This document shows, one piece after another, positions 46,623 through 55,424 of a DNA stretch of 64,000 nt. The stretch comes from Pseudomonadota bacterium (GTDB lineage Bacteria > Pseudomonadota > Gammaproteobacteria > Legionellales > Legionellaceae). A program made the translations under genes and the position numbers. The notes under the pieces are model-generated. The model saw only the letters and a list, made by a program, of their open reading frames with translations. It had not been told where the DNA came from and did not search any database. The stretch is taken from assembly GCA_020051095.1 (NCBI GenBank), contig JAGVJN010000047.1, forward strand, positions 1 to 64,000, in the 5' to 3' direction. Position 1 is the stretch's first letter; the number at the start of each line of letters is the position of its first letter.

Positions 46623-47729
46623 TTAAATCTCTGCAATGACCGACAAGCTGTGACGAACGGCATGCACAACTTCATCTTGATTTGCTTCGCTGAGATAAGG
46701 GTGCATGGGTAAGCTAACCACAGACGCACTTGCTTTCTCTGCATGAGGGAATTCACCGAGTTGATGCCCTAAATAAGCGAGCGCAGGTTGCATGTGCATG
46801 GCAATGGGATAGTGAACCGCCGTTGGAATGCCTTGCTCTTGCATTGCTGCGATAAACGCATCACGATGATTGACTTCAATGGTATATTGGGCATAAACAC
46901 TGGTATTGTGGCTCAATACTTGAGGCACTGGTAAAAACGGGGATAACAGTTGACTATATCGTTGTGCAACCTTTTGGCGTAATTTTTCTTCCTCAGCAAA
47001 CAGTTTTAATTTTTCAATTAAAATGGCCGCTTGAATGGTATCCATTCGGCCATTGATGCCGACTCGCGTATGAAGGTAGCGCGCTGATTGCCCATGAACT
47101 CGGATTTCGCGAAGGCGCTCGGCTAAAACATCATCGTCGGTAAAACAGGCACCTGAATCACCATAGCCACCGAGGGGTTTAGAAGGAAAAAAGCTCGTAC
47201 AACCAATATCCGATATGGAACAAGAAGGCTTGCCATGATGCGTCGCTCCGAAACTTTGTGCAGCATCCTCAATGACGGCAATACCATGTTTGCGTGCTAT
47301 TGCTTGGATGGTATCAAGCTCAGCACATTGTCCATACAAGCTGACAGGCATAATCGCTTTGGTTTTAGCAGTAATTGCCTGCTCAATTGCATTCGCATTA
47401 ATGTTATACGTGATAGGATCAATGTCAACAAACACTGGCTTTGCATTCACCAATGCCAACACTTCCACTGTCGCAAAAAAGCTAAATGGCGAGGTAATGA
47501 CTTCATCCCCTGGTTGAATTTCCAACGCTAGTAACGCCATTAATAATGCGTCTGTACCACTGGCATTGACGATTACATGTTTGACACCAGCATACATCGC
47601 TAACCGTTCTTCTAATGTTTTAATTTCAGGGCCCATGATATATTGGCCATGGTCAAGAACGGCTTTAATACCCATCAATACATCGGCTTCAATTCGTTTG
47701 TATTGGGCTTGGAGATCGATAAATTGCAT
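46623..47729 (-). CDS. DegT/DnrJ/EryC1-family sugar aminotransferase
   Basis: The start is set at MQFIDLQAQY (47727-47729), matching the family N-terminus; an ATG three codons earlier exists. The product is 368 residues. Features are SGTDALLMALLAL, VIEDAAQSFGA and the PLP lysine in FFPSKPLGGYGD. The sequence is very close in style to WbpE/WlbC enzymes, which aminate UDP-3-keto-GlcNAcA in O-antigen sugar synthesis. Other genes of that pathway are not nearby, so the substrate is inferred. Confidence 0.85.
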   Translation of the reverse strand: MQFIDLQAQYKRIEADVLMGIKAVLDHGQYIMGPEIKTLEERLAMYAGVKHVIVNASGTDALLMALLALEIQPGDEVITSPFSFFATVEVLALVNAKPVFVDIDPITYNINANAIEQAITAKTKAIMPVSLYGQCAELDTIQAIARKHGIAVIEDAAQSFGATHHGKPSCSISDIGCTSFFPSKPLGGYGDSGACFTDDDVLAERLREIRVHGQSARYLHTRVGINGRMDTIQAAILIEKLKLFAEEEKLRQKVAQRYSQLLSPFLPVPQVLSHNTSVYAQYTIEVNHRDAFIAAMQEQGIPTAVHYPIAMHMQPALAYLGHQLGEFPHAEKASASVVSLPMHPYLSEANQDEVVHAVRHSLSVIAEI

Positions 47730-47850
47730 ACTGGTCACCTATAACAAAAACACATGGAGTGGCCTATATTATGATGAAATTTTAACGAACAAGCAATTAA
47801 ATAAGGGGCGATACCCGAGAAACTCTTTTTATCAGACAAATTTTAAATAA

Positions 47851-47877
47851 GCCGTCGTTGTGATCGAAGTGAAGCAA
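47851..47877. repeat. decayed copy of the REP-type repeat
   Basis: GCCGTCGTTGTGATCGAAGT and the following GAAGCAA resemble the left arm of the nested palindrome at 27081-27108, with a few substitutions and one gap. No matching right arm is clear. Confidence 0.4.
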
Positions 47878-47920
47878 AGAGAGGGTCATTAACAAATAGC
47901 ATGATACAAAGCGAGAAACC

Positions 47921-48454
47921 TCAATCACTCATTTTTGAAGTGCCTTGAGTTCCTTTCTCGAATAAATATAAATAATCACCATACCCAGCGGCTTTCATTT
48001 CATCTTTGGGAATAAATTTCAGTGCGGCAGAGTTGATGCAATAACGCATGCCGGTTGGCTTTGGTCCATCATTGAATACATGCCCAAGGTGGGAAGACCC
48101 TATTTTAGACTTAACCTCAGTGCGCTTAATCAAAAACCAACTTCTATCTTCGTGATAAGTGAGGGCATCTTTAGTGATTGGCCTGATAAAACTAGGCCAT
48201 CCTGTTCCGGATTGAAATTTATCCGTGGAACTGAATAAAGGCTCCCCACTAACAATATCCACATAGATCCCTTCCGCTTTATTATCCCAATAGGGGTTTT
48301 TATAGGGCTTCTCGGTTGCTCCCTCTTGTGTTACTTTGAACTGCAGCGGTGTTAATTCTTTTAGTCGTTTTTGTTTATCAAATGTTTCTGCTGATAGACA
48401 AAACGCCAAGGACATCCCTAAAATGCCCGCGATCATTTTATAACGATTTACCAT
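47921..48454 (-). CDS. msrB: exported methionine-R-sulfoxide reductase
   Basis: The start is set at [10 protein letters not shown] (48452-48454), giving 177 residues with a signal peptide (about 1-22); the longer frame extends into msr[19 protein letters not shown] and RYCIN (catalytic Cys139) define MsrB. The four zinc-ligand cysteines of many MsrBs are absent: VDIVSG and KSKIGS occur where CxxC pairs are usual. It overlaps msrA by 17 bases, forming a periplasmic repair pair. Confidence 0.9.
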   Translation of the reverse strand: MVNRYKMIAGILGMSLAFCLSAETFDKQKRLKELTPLQFKVTQEGATEKPYKNPYWDNKAEGIYVDIVSGEPLFSSTDKFQSGTGWPSFIRPITKDALTYHEDRSWFLIKRTEVKSKIGSSHLGHVFNDGPKPTGMRYCINSAALKFIPKDEMKAAGYGDYLYLFEKGTQGTSKMSD

Positions 48455-49016
48455 CCCACACCTCTTTAACACGTTGGTCTCTACCACATCGCCAGCGATA
48501 ATAATTGTATTTAACGGAATGATTGACATGATAATTTTGGTGATATTGTTCAGCTGGGTAGAAAGTTGTTGATGGAGACAATTCTACAACGACCTTTTCC
48601 CTTTCTAACACTCTTTTTGCCTCGAGTAATACCGAATAGGCGATATCTTTCTCTTGATCATTTTGATAAAAAATGACCGGTCGATATTGACGACCCCTAT
48701 CACAAAATTGACCGCCACTGTCGGTTGGATCAATATGCATCAAATAATATTCCACCAATTTTTGGTAGCTAATTTTGTTCGGATCATAAGTGATTTGCAC
48801 AGACTCAACATACTTGGTTTTACCCGACGAAACGAGTTGATAAGTTGGCGATTTAACTTTTCCACCGTCAAAACCAGAAATCGTTTTTGTGACACCAGGC
48901 AACTTATCAAAGTCTGCTTCCACACACCAAAAGCAGCCCCCAGCAAAAATGGCTGTTTCACTGTAAGTAGAAATTGAAATGAGACACCCGAATACAAACA
49001 ATACAACTCGTAACAT
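48438..49016 (-). CDS. msrA: exported methionine-S-sulfoxide reductase
   Basis: The start is set at [10 protein letters not shown] (49014-49016), giving 192 residues with a signal peptide. The catalytic GGCFWC motif (Cys28) begins soon after the predicted cleavage site. [16 protein letters not shown] and YHQNYHVNH are further MsrA marks. It repairs the S-epimer of oxidised methionine, complementary to MsrB next to it. Both being exported points to protection of envelope proteins. Confidence 0.92.
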   Translation of the reverse strand: MLRVVLFVFGCLISISTYSETAIFAGGCFWCVEADFDKLPGVTKTISGFDGGKVKSPTYQLVSSGKTKYVESVQITYDPNKISYQKLVEYYLMHIDPTDSGGQFCDRGRQYRPVIFYQNDQEKDIAYSVLLEAKRVLEREKVVVELSPSTTFYPAEQYHQNYHVNHSVKYNYYRWRCGRDQRVKEVWDGKSL

Positions 49017-49053
49017 TAGGAATACCTCTGATATATCTAATGGAAAGTATAGG

Positions 49054-49139
49054 ATATACCCAAGATACTGCAAAATGCTAGTATTTGGGCGAAATAATGG
49101 ACATCATAGAGTCAGCAATTTAAAGTATCTTGGGTATAT
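49054..49139. repeat. 16-bp inverted repeat pair flanking 54 bases
   Basis: ATATACCCAAGATACT (49054-49069) and its exact reverse complement (49124-49139) bound an 86-base element between divergent msrA and the exonuclease gene. The right half recurs at 23931-23946 with one mismatch, upstream of queF, which suggests a small dispersed repeat family. Confidence 0.6.
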
Positions 49140-49196
49140 TATTGCTCCCATAAACAAGTTTCGGTATTCTGACTGCTTTAAAAAAAGGAATAATTG

Positions 49197-49967
49197 ATGA
49201 CAGTACTCGTGTTTGATATTGAAACTATTCCCGATGTGGAATCTGGTCGCCGGTTATATCAGCTAGATGGATTAACGGATTATGAAGTTTCTGAAGCGCT
49301 ATTTAAACTAAGGCGAGAAAAAACAGGGAATGACTTTCTACCCCATCATCTGCAAAAAGTGGTGGCGATATCACTGGTCCTTGCCCAACATGAAAAAGTG
49401 AAAGTTTGGTCCCTTGGCGAAGAGGGCTCGTCAGAAAAAGAATTATTGGAACGATTTTTTCAAGGCATCGATCGATTTAAACCTATGTTACTCAGTTGGA
49501 ATGGCTCAGGGTTTGATTTACCGGTTATGCATTATCGATCATTGCTTCATTCGGTTGCCGCCCCTTCGTATTGGGAATTGGGAGAGCATGATCGCGATTA
49601 TAAATTTAATAATTACATCAATCGTTATCATTATCGCCATTTGGATTTGATGGATATGATTGCAGGCTATAATAATCGTGCCTTCGCTCCGTTAGATGAA
49701 ATTGCTACCATGCTTGGATTCCCAGGAAAAATGGGCATGAGTGGGAGCAAAGTATGGGAGCAATATCAAGCGGGGAATTTAAAAGCGATTCGTGATTATT
49801 GTGAAACCGATGTGTTGAATACCTATTTGGTATATCTGCGTTTCCAATTAATGCGAGGTGAACTCAATCAAGAAGATTACCAACGTTGCTTATCGTCATT
49901 AACCGCTTATTTGCAAGAGGATACGCAACGTCAACATTTAATTGAATTTGCTAAATTTATCGAATAA
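49197..49967 (+). CDS. predicted 3'-5' exonuclease (PolB-exonuclease-like)
   Basis: The start is ATG 49197, with AAGGAA upstream; the codon before it is TTG. The product is 256 residues with the RNase H-like exonuclease fold. Motifs are FDIETIPD (Exo I), SWNGSGFDLPVM (Exo II) and YCETDVLNTY (Exo III). This matches the family of stand-alone exonucleases related to the DNA polymerase B proofreading domain. Its cellular role is not well defined. It is monocistronic. Confidence 0.85.
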   Translation: MTVLVFDIETIPDVESGRRLYQLDGLTDYEVSEALFKLRREKTGNDFLPHHLQKVVAISLVLAQHEKVKVWSLGEEGSSEKELLERFFQGIDRFKPMLLSWNGSGFDLPVMHYRSLLHSVAAPSYWELGEHDRDYKFNNYINRYHYRHLDLMDMIAGYNNRAFAPLDEIATMLGFPGKMGMSGSKVWEQYQAGNLKAIRDYCETDVLNTYLVYLRFQLMRGELNQEDYQRCLSSLTAYLQEDTQRQHLIEFAKFIE

Positions 49968-49980
49968 CAAGATAGCCAAA

Positions 49981-50736
49981 TTATTTTGCTTGCATTCTTA
50001 AGGCGCCATCCAAACGGATTATTTCGCCATTAATATACTCGTTTGTTACGATATGACCGCATAAACGTGCAAACTCTTCTGGCGCCCCAAGCCGTTTGGG
50101 AAAGGTGACCGTATTGGCGAGTGATTCTTGCACTTCCTCTGGCATATTTAATAGCAGTGGTGTTGCCACCAGTCCTGGCGCAATGGTGTTTACTCGTATA
50201 CTCATTGAAGCGAGCTCACGCGCGGCGGGCAAGGTCATTGCCACAACACCTCCTTTTGATGCGCTATAGGCTAGCTGACCTATTTGGCCTTCATATGCAG
50301 CAATAGACGCCGTGTTGATAATAACCCCTCTCTCCCGCTCATTTTCCTCTAAAGACAACTGCGTCATGCCATAGGCTGCCACTCTCATCACATTAAACGT
50401 GCCAACTAAGTTAACATTAATTACTTGTTGAAACTGCTCTAACGGCATAGGACCATCGCGACCAGCCATCCGCTTTGCAGGTGCGATGCCCGCACAATTG
50501 ATAACGACGCGGGGTATTCCCATTACATGACACGTTTGGGAATAAGCTTTCTCTACATCATCGGATTGGCTCACATCACAATTCAAATAGTGCATTCGTT
50601 TTGAAGTGGTCACTTGCTGTGTATTCTTATCCCATCCCATCACTGTGGCACCTTGTTCGGCAAAATAGGTTGCACAGGCTAGACCCATACCTGAGGCCGC
50701 ACCAGTGACTAACACGACTAGATTATCTTGATTCAT
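49981..50736 (-). CDS. short-chain dehydrogenase/reductase
   Basis: The product is 251 residues. The cofactor motif TGAASGMG is at 11-18, NCAG near 84, the catalytic Ser in NTASIAA, and YSASK (Tyr/Lys). Sequence style (PKRLGAPEEFARL, INGEIIRLDGALRM) resembles 3-hydroxyacyl-CoA dehydrogenases of the type II (HSD10-like) group, which would fit beta-oxidation, together with etfBA elsewhere. Substrate is inference. It is separated by about 48 bases from the hydrolase gene upstream and could be co-transcribed. Confidence 0.82.
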   Translation of the reverse strand: MNQDNLVVLVTGAASGMGLACATYFAEQGATVMGWDKNTQQVTTSKRMHYLNCDVSQSDDVEKAYSQTCHVMGIPRVVINCAGIAPAKRMAGRDGPMPLEQFQQVINVNLVGTFNVMRVAAYGMTQLSLEENERERGVIINTASIAAYEGQIGQLAYSASKGGVVAMTLPAARELASMSIRVNTIAPGLVATPLLLNMPEEVQESLANTVTFPKRLGAPEEFARLCGHIVTNEYINGEIIRLDGALRMQAK

Positions 50737-50784
50737 TCACACATACTCCTATTAAGATATTCGGGGCGTCACGAGGAATCTTCC

Positions 50785-51348
50785 CTAAGATTGCTCTTTG
50801 TCTTTCTTTCTAATAAAAAATGCTTTACTTAATTCTTTGAACTGGGGATTTTTGGCATCGCGTAAACATTCAAAGAAAACCATTTCTTTGGTCACTAGAG
50901 CGATGTCATTTTGCTGATATCGCTTCAGCGCTATCTTATAATCTTTTTCATGGCGGGAACCAATCGCATCAGCAACAACGAAAACGACATACCCTTTCTT
51001 CTTAAGATCAAAAGCCGTTTGTAAGACGCAAACATGGGCCTCTATCCCCATAAGAACAACTTGTTTACGATTTAACGACGCAATTTTTGTCAAACATTGG
51101 CTATCTTGGGCACAGGAAAATGCCGTTTTCTCAGCAACGAGATGATGCTTTTTAAACATTGCAAGGGGTTCTGTGGTTTCCCCTAGCCCTTGAGGGTATT
51201 GTTCGGAGATGAGCACCGGGATAGATAATTCGTCAGCTAACTGCATTAACCAATGACAGTTGTCCACAACTTGTTGATGATGATGTATCGCACCAATGAG
51301 TTTTTCTTGCACATCCACCAATACAAAGCATAATTCTTCTCGATTCAT
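50785..51348 (-). CDS. isochorismatase-like cysteine hydrolase
   Basis: The start is placed at MNREELCF (51346-51348), giving 187 residues. The triad of the family is present: Asp12 in LVDVQEKL, Lys in EKTAFSC, and Cys in GIEAHVCVLQT. These hydrolases include isochorismatases and nicotinamidase-like amidases. The GIEAHVC version is common in the YcaC-like subgroup of unknown substrate. It is upstream of the SDR on the minus strand. Confidence 0.85.
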   Translation of the reverse strand: MNREELCFVLVDVQEKLIGAIHHHQQVVDNCHWLMQLADELSIPVLISEQYPQGLGETTEPLAMFKKHHLVAEKTAFSCAQDSQCLTKIASLNRKQVVLMGIEAHVCVLQTAFDLKKKGYVVFVVADAIGSRHEKDYKIALKRYQQNDIALVTKEMVFFECLRDAKNPQFKELSKAFFIRKKDKEQS

Positions 51349-51485
51349 TAGCATTTGCTTGAGTCCTTAGCGTTGATTTTTGTTTCCCCATTATGATTGG
51401 ATTGAAATTGGTTTTCCACCCCTATTTATACAACAGTGATTATCAAGTATGATTATTTATCGAGATATGAGAAGGATTCTATCTT

Positions 51486-52421
51486 ATGCCTTTATTGCGC
51501 AATGTCTTAGTCATAGGAATTATTTGCTTTAGCGCACAAGCGTTGGGAGGCCCCCTTTTTACCGGCCCATTACTGGCACGGAGCGGCCATACTATCCCTG
51601 CTGGACATTATGATTTTGAGCCCTATTTTTTTTATACTGAAAATACCGGTTTGTATACGCGTCATTGGCATCACGTTCACTCAGCCAGTTCCACTAATAT
51701 CCAAGTTAACCCATTATATACTTATGGATTAAACGATTGGATGGATGTGCAGTTTCTTCCCCCTTATACAATTAATCAAGTTAATAAACCTTCTGTTTAT
51801 CATCGATTTTCCGATGTCTCCGTGTTAATGGGTTTTCAATTATTAGAACAACATGACTATTGGCCAGACTTCCGCTTAAGTATTTCAGAAACACTCCCGA
51901 CGGGAAAATATGAAAATATCAATGCCTTAAAAAACAACATCACCGGGTTAGGTAGCTATCAAACAACCTTTGGCTTTAATTTTCAATACCTCTATCATTT
52001 CTTTGGTGATCAGTATCTACGAACACGACTTGTTATGGACTACAATTACGCATCGAATGTCAAACTAAATGGTCGGAATACCTATGGTGGATATCCTGGA
52101 ACCACGGGAACTATCCATATAGGGAGCATGGTCAGTGCTGATCTCGCCTTTGAGTATACTTGGACGCGTCATTGGGCAGCGGTGATGGAGGGGTATATTT
52201 CACATCGCCAAGCAACACGCTTTAACGGCAGAATAGCCAATCCAATCAATATGCCTGCTATTATCGGGCACCTCTCAGTAACAGAAATATCGATTGCCCC
52301 CGCAATGGAATATAATTGGAATGAACATATTGGTATTATTATCGGCCAATGGCTTACTATCACTGGAAAAGATACCGTAGATTTCACTTCAACAGTGGTA
52401 GCGTTAAATATCTTTTGGTAA
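51486..52421 (+). CDS. outer-membrane beta-barrel-like protein
   Basis: This 311-residue protein has a signal peptide (about 1-21, ALG-GP). The rest consists of alternating aromatic/hydrophobic strands with polar turns, and it ends in Phe-Trp (ALNIFW), the terminal aromatic used by the BAM complex. Strand-like segments such as HYDFEPYFFYTEN and QTTFGFNFQYLYHFF suggest about 10-12 strands. No family with known function is recognised. It is probably a porin-like or transporter-type outer-membrane protein. Confidence 0.7.
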   Translation: MPLLRNVLVIGIICFSAQALGGPLFTGPLLARSGHTIPAGHYDFEPYFFYTENTGLYTRHWHHVHSASSTNIQVNPLYTYGLNDWMDVQFLPPYTINQVNKPSVYHRFSDVSVLMGFQLLEQHDYWPDFRLSISETLPTGKYENINALKNNITGLGSYQTTFGFNFQYLYHFFGDQYLRTRLVMDYNYASNVKLNGRNTYGGYPGTTGTIHIGSMVSADLAFEYTWTRHWAAVMEGYISHRQATRFNGRIANPINMPAIIGHLSVTEISIAPAMEYNWNEHIGIIIGQWLTITGKDTVDFTSTVVALNIFW

Positions 52422-52446
52422 AGTAGGCAGTTCGATTTGAAGTTCT

Positions 52447-52519
52447 CAGGACTTATGCAAAAAACCAATCTTTGCGTTGAAAAAAGAAATATTGACCTTG
52501 GTTATTTGCATAAGTCCTG
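52447..52519. repeat. 73-base element with 22-bp inverted ends
   Basis: The left arm (52447-52468) and right arm (52498-52519) match as inverted repeats at 21 of 22 positions, beginning CAGGACTTATGCAAA. The 29-base centre is AT-rich. Partial copies of the end motif occur at 39384, 44820 and 45010. It lies just beyond the outer-membrane protein gene and could also act as a transcript end. Confidence 0.65.
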
Positions 52520-52621
52520 GTTTTCTAGAATAAGCCGATGGTCTGTTAACATTTTGTAATGAATTGTCAACATACGCTTGGCATTCATCTTTAATAATCA
52601 TACTAATCAACAGGTGATACT

Positions 52622-53545
52622 ATGTGGTTCAATCAATTAATGGTTTTCCATTATGAATTAGCAGAAGAAATAGACTTTGCTGAAGCGCTAAGAAATGACT
52701 ATTTAAAACCTTGCCCCCCCCATGCTCGATTTATGTATGGGTGGCTACCAGCTTATTCGGACGAACTCGTCCAAGATGTGGCTGGCGCAAAACTCATTTG
52801 CCTTGGAAAGGAAGAAAGAATATTGCCAAGGGCTGTCATCCAAAGAGAGCTGAGTGAAAAAATTGAGCAAATTGAAGTGCAACAAAATCGCCAAGTAAAA
52901 AAACAAGAAAAAGCGCAAATGATGGAAGACATTGAATTTGACTTATTGCCAAAGTCGTTCTGCTTACAAAAGCGCTTGCCAGCCATCATCGATACGGTTT
53001 CTCATCGCATTTATGTTGCCAGCAGTTCTGCAAACCAGGCTTCTCAATTACTCAGCTTGCTACGAAAATCTGTTCCATCAATCAGCATTGAGCCATTTAG
53101 CCCTCAAGTTGACATGGCATTAAGATTTGCAAGTTGGATCAGTCACCCCGAAACACTACCAGCAAACTTTTCTTTAGCGAATGATTGCTTGTTATTCTCA
53201 CAAAGCGACGAAAAGAAAAAAATTAATTGTAAAGGGTATGAAATGCCTGCTGATGAAATATTAACGTTGATTGAGCAAGGGCTAGCAGCAGCTGAAATCT
53301 CATTAACATGGCACGATAGAATTCAATTTACACTCACCCAAGATCTCATTGTAAAACGTTTGAAATGCCTTGATTATTTGAATGACGATTTTCAAGAAAT
53401 AAAACAACTTGATGAAGACTATCAACAACAAGATGCCGCACTGACCCTTTTATCAGGTGAGCTGCGTGGTTTAGTGGATGACTTAGCAAAGAGCTGTGTT
53501 CAATCCATTACGCTGACTTCTGAACAAGAACCAACTGTGGCATAA
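52622..53545 (+). CDS. rdgC: recombination-associated protein RdgC
   Basis: The product is 307 residues, matching RdgC length. The N-terminus MWFNQLMVFHYE, WLPAYSDELVQ, PRAVIQRELSEKI and the central R-L-P-A-I-I-D motif are typical. RdgC is a ring-shaped DNA-binding protein that restrains RecA and supports growth in strains lacking some replication-restart functions. AGGTGA precedes the ATG. It is a single gene followed by a hairpin. Confidence 0.92.
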   Translation: MWFNQLMVFHYELAEEIDFAEALRNDYLKPCPPHARFMYGWLPAYSDELVQDVAGAKLICLGKEERILPRAVIQRELSEKIEQIEVQQNRQVKKQEKAQMMEDIEFDLLPKSFCLQKRLPAIIDTVSHRIYVASSSANQASQLLSLLRKSVPSISIEPFSPQVDMALRFASWISHPETLPANFSLANDCLLFSQSDEKKKINCKGYEMPADEILTLIEQGLAAAEISLTWHDRIQFTLTQDLIVKRLKCLDYLNDDFQEIKQLDEDYQQQDAALTLLSGELRGLVDDLAKSCVQSITLTSEQEPTVA

Positions 53546-53576
53546 CCGCGCAAAAACATCCTACAATTAGACTAAG

Positions 53577-53630
53577 GAAGATATCATGGTAATATGGCCG
53601 CCCCCTCTTTTTTATCAGGGGGGTATCTTC
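53577..53630 (+). terminator. hairpin after rdgC
   Basis: GAAGATA (53577-53583) pairs with TATCTTC (53624-53630), and CCCCCT (53601-53606) with AGGGGG (53617-53622). CTTTAATC follows. It is a plausible terminator 31 bases after the rdgC stop and before the acetyltransferase gene. Confidence 0.45.
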
Positions 53631-53656
53631 TTTAATCAACTATAAGGATTGCGAAT

Positions 53657-54505
53657 ATGGCAGAAAACTACATCGTTCGCAGGATGGTTCGCCCAGAAAT
53701 CGATACGGCTATTGAATGGGCTGCAGCCGAAGGATGGAATCCTGGACTTCATGATGCAGACTGTTTCTTTGCCACTGACCCCCATGGTTTTTTTGCCGGC
53801 TTAGTGGATGACCAAATCATCGCAGTTGGGTCAGCCGTCCGCTATGATAATCATTTTGCTTTTTGCGGCTTTTACATCGTTGCATCCGATTTTAGAGGAC
53901 AAGGATACGGTCTTAAACTAACGAAAAAGAGACTCGAGTATGTTGGTAGCCGTAATGCTGGTATCGATGGCGTCACCAACATGCTGGATAAATATGCACG
54001 CCTTGGCTACAAAATAGCCCATAACAATGCACGATATGAAGTGGCCAAACTGCCCTCTTTTCCTATCAATCATAAGGCAATTAAACCCATCGAACCACGG
54101 CATTTACCAACCTTATTCGACTACGATCGCCAACATTTTCCGGCTGAAAGGCCTGTGTTTTTGAAAGCATGGGTTAATCAACCTAACAGCCTTTCACTCG
54201 TATGGATAGAGGATAATGAAATCAAAGGATATGGCGTTATTCGCGCCTGTCGAAAAGGGTTTAAAATAGGTCCTTTATTTGCAAACACACCCGCTATCGC
54301 AGACCAATTATTTCAGGCTTTGGCTAATCATGCCCATGGTGAGACGGTTATTTTAGATATTCCCGAGAATAATAAACATGCCCGGGCATTGGTTGGTCAC
54401 TACCAAATGGAAAAAGTGTTTGAGACTGCCAGAATGTATCTAAAGGGTCAGCCTAATTTGAAAGATGCACAAATTTATGGCATCACCACATTTGAGTTAG
54501 GCTAA
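53657..54505 (+). CDS. GNAT-family N-acetyltransferase
   Basis: The product is 282 residues. The N-terminal half is a GNAT domain with the acetyl-CoA loop V-A-S-D-F-R-G-Q-G-Y-G (near 75-85). The C-terminal half is a second GNAT-related domain of the type found in proteins with an Acetyltransf_18-like extension. Substrate unknown. It ends one base before the start of a PuuE-like deacetylase gene, so the two are tightly co-transcribed and may act on the same nitrogen compound. Confidence 0.8.
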   Translation: MAENYIVRRMVRPEIDTAIEWAAAEGWNPGLHDADCFFATDPHGFFAGLVDDQIIAVGSAVRYDNHFAFCGFYIVASDFRGQGYGLKLTKKRLEYVGSRNAGIDGVTNMLDKYARLGYKIAHNNARYEVAKLPSFPINHKAIKPIEPRHLPTLFDYDRQHFPAERPVFLKAWVNQPNSLSLVWIEDNEIKGYGVIRACRKGFKIGPLFANTPAIADQLFQALANHAHGETVILDIPENNKHARALVGHYQMEKVFETARMYLKGQPNLKDAQIYGITTFELG

Positions 54506-54506
54506 A

Positions 54507-55379
54507 ATGAAACGCAACCTCATCGGCTATGGCCCGAACCCTCCTGACTATGATTGGCCAAATGGTGCAAAAGTTGCCGTTAATTTTGTTTTAAATTATG
54601 AAGAAGGCGCTGAGCTAACGCCAGTCAATGGCGATGATAGTTGTGAAAATTATGGGGGCGAATTCCCATTAAGCCGCAAGGAAAAAAATGAACGCAGCCT
54701 TAGCATGGAGTCTTTGTATGAATATGGTAGCCGTGCCGGTGTTTGGCGTTTATTGCGGTTATTTGAAAAAAACAATGTCCCATTAACCCTTTTTGCAACA
54801 GGACTTGCCTTACAATTAAATCCCCCGCTTTGTCAATATTTGACTCAGAAAGCGTATGATATCGCTGGGCACGGTTGGCGGTGGATTGATCAGTCGCAAT
54901 TGAGTGCTCCTGAAGAAAAAAGGCACATGATTAAGACCATTGCTACGATTGAACAATTAACGAATCAACGCATAAAAGGTTGGTACAGCGGTAGAAAAAG
55001 TAATCATACCCGCCGTCTATTGAAAGAAATCGGTGGATTCTTGTATGACTCGGATAGTTATGCTGATGATATCCCCTATTATGATGACGATCGCCATCTC
55101 ATTATTCCTTATAATTTGGTCACCAATGATTTTCGTTTTTGTACTCAACCAGGTTTCAGTGGACCCGCTGATTTTTATCTGACATTAAAAAATACACTGG
55201 ATTATTTAGTATCTGAAAATCGATGGTCTGTCATGACAATTGGCTTACACCCAAGAATTAGTGGCTATCCGGCACGCGCCCAAGTGATTAAGGAATTTTT
55301 GAATTATCTAAAATCAAAGCCAAACGTTTGGGTATGTCGTAGAGTTGATATTGCCCAATTTTGTATGAATCACTTATAA
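54507..55379 (+). CDS. polysaccharide deacetylase-family protein, PuuE/allantoinase-like
   Basis: The product is 290 residues. The N-terminus GYGPNPPDYDWPNGAKVAV and FVLNYEEGAE match the PuuE branch of the NodB superfamily, which includes the metal-independent allantoinase. His in AGHGWRW and TIGLHPRISG fit the same branch. Other purine or allantoin catabolism genes are not seen, so the actual substrate could be another amide. It is the second gene of a two-gene unit with the GNAT acetyltransferase. Confidence 0.78.
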   Translation: MKRNLIGYGPNPPDYDWPNGAKVAVNFVLNYEEGAELTPVNGDDSCENYGGEFPLSRKEKNERSLSMESLYEYGSRAGVWRLLRLFEKNNVPLTLFATGLALQLNPPLCQYLTQKAYDIAGHGWRWIDQSQLSAPEEKRHMIKTIATIEQLTNQRIKGWYSGRKSNHTRRLLKEIGGFLYDSDSYADDIPYYDDDRHLIIPYNLVTNDFRFCTQPGFSGPADFYLTLKNTLDYLVSENRWSVMTIGLHPRISGYPARAQVIKEFLNYLKSKPNVWVCRRVDIAQFCMNHL

Positions 55380-55424
55380 AGCTGATTGGCAATATACCCT
55401 AAACCATGTGGATAGACACGGTTA

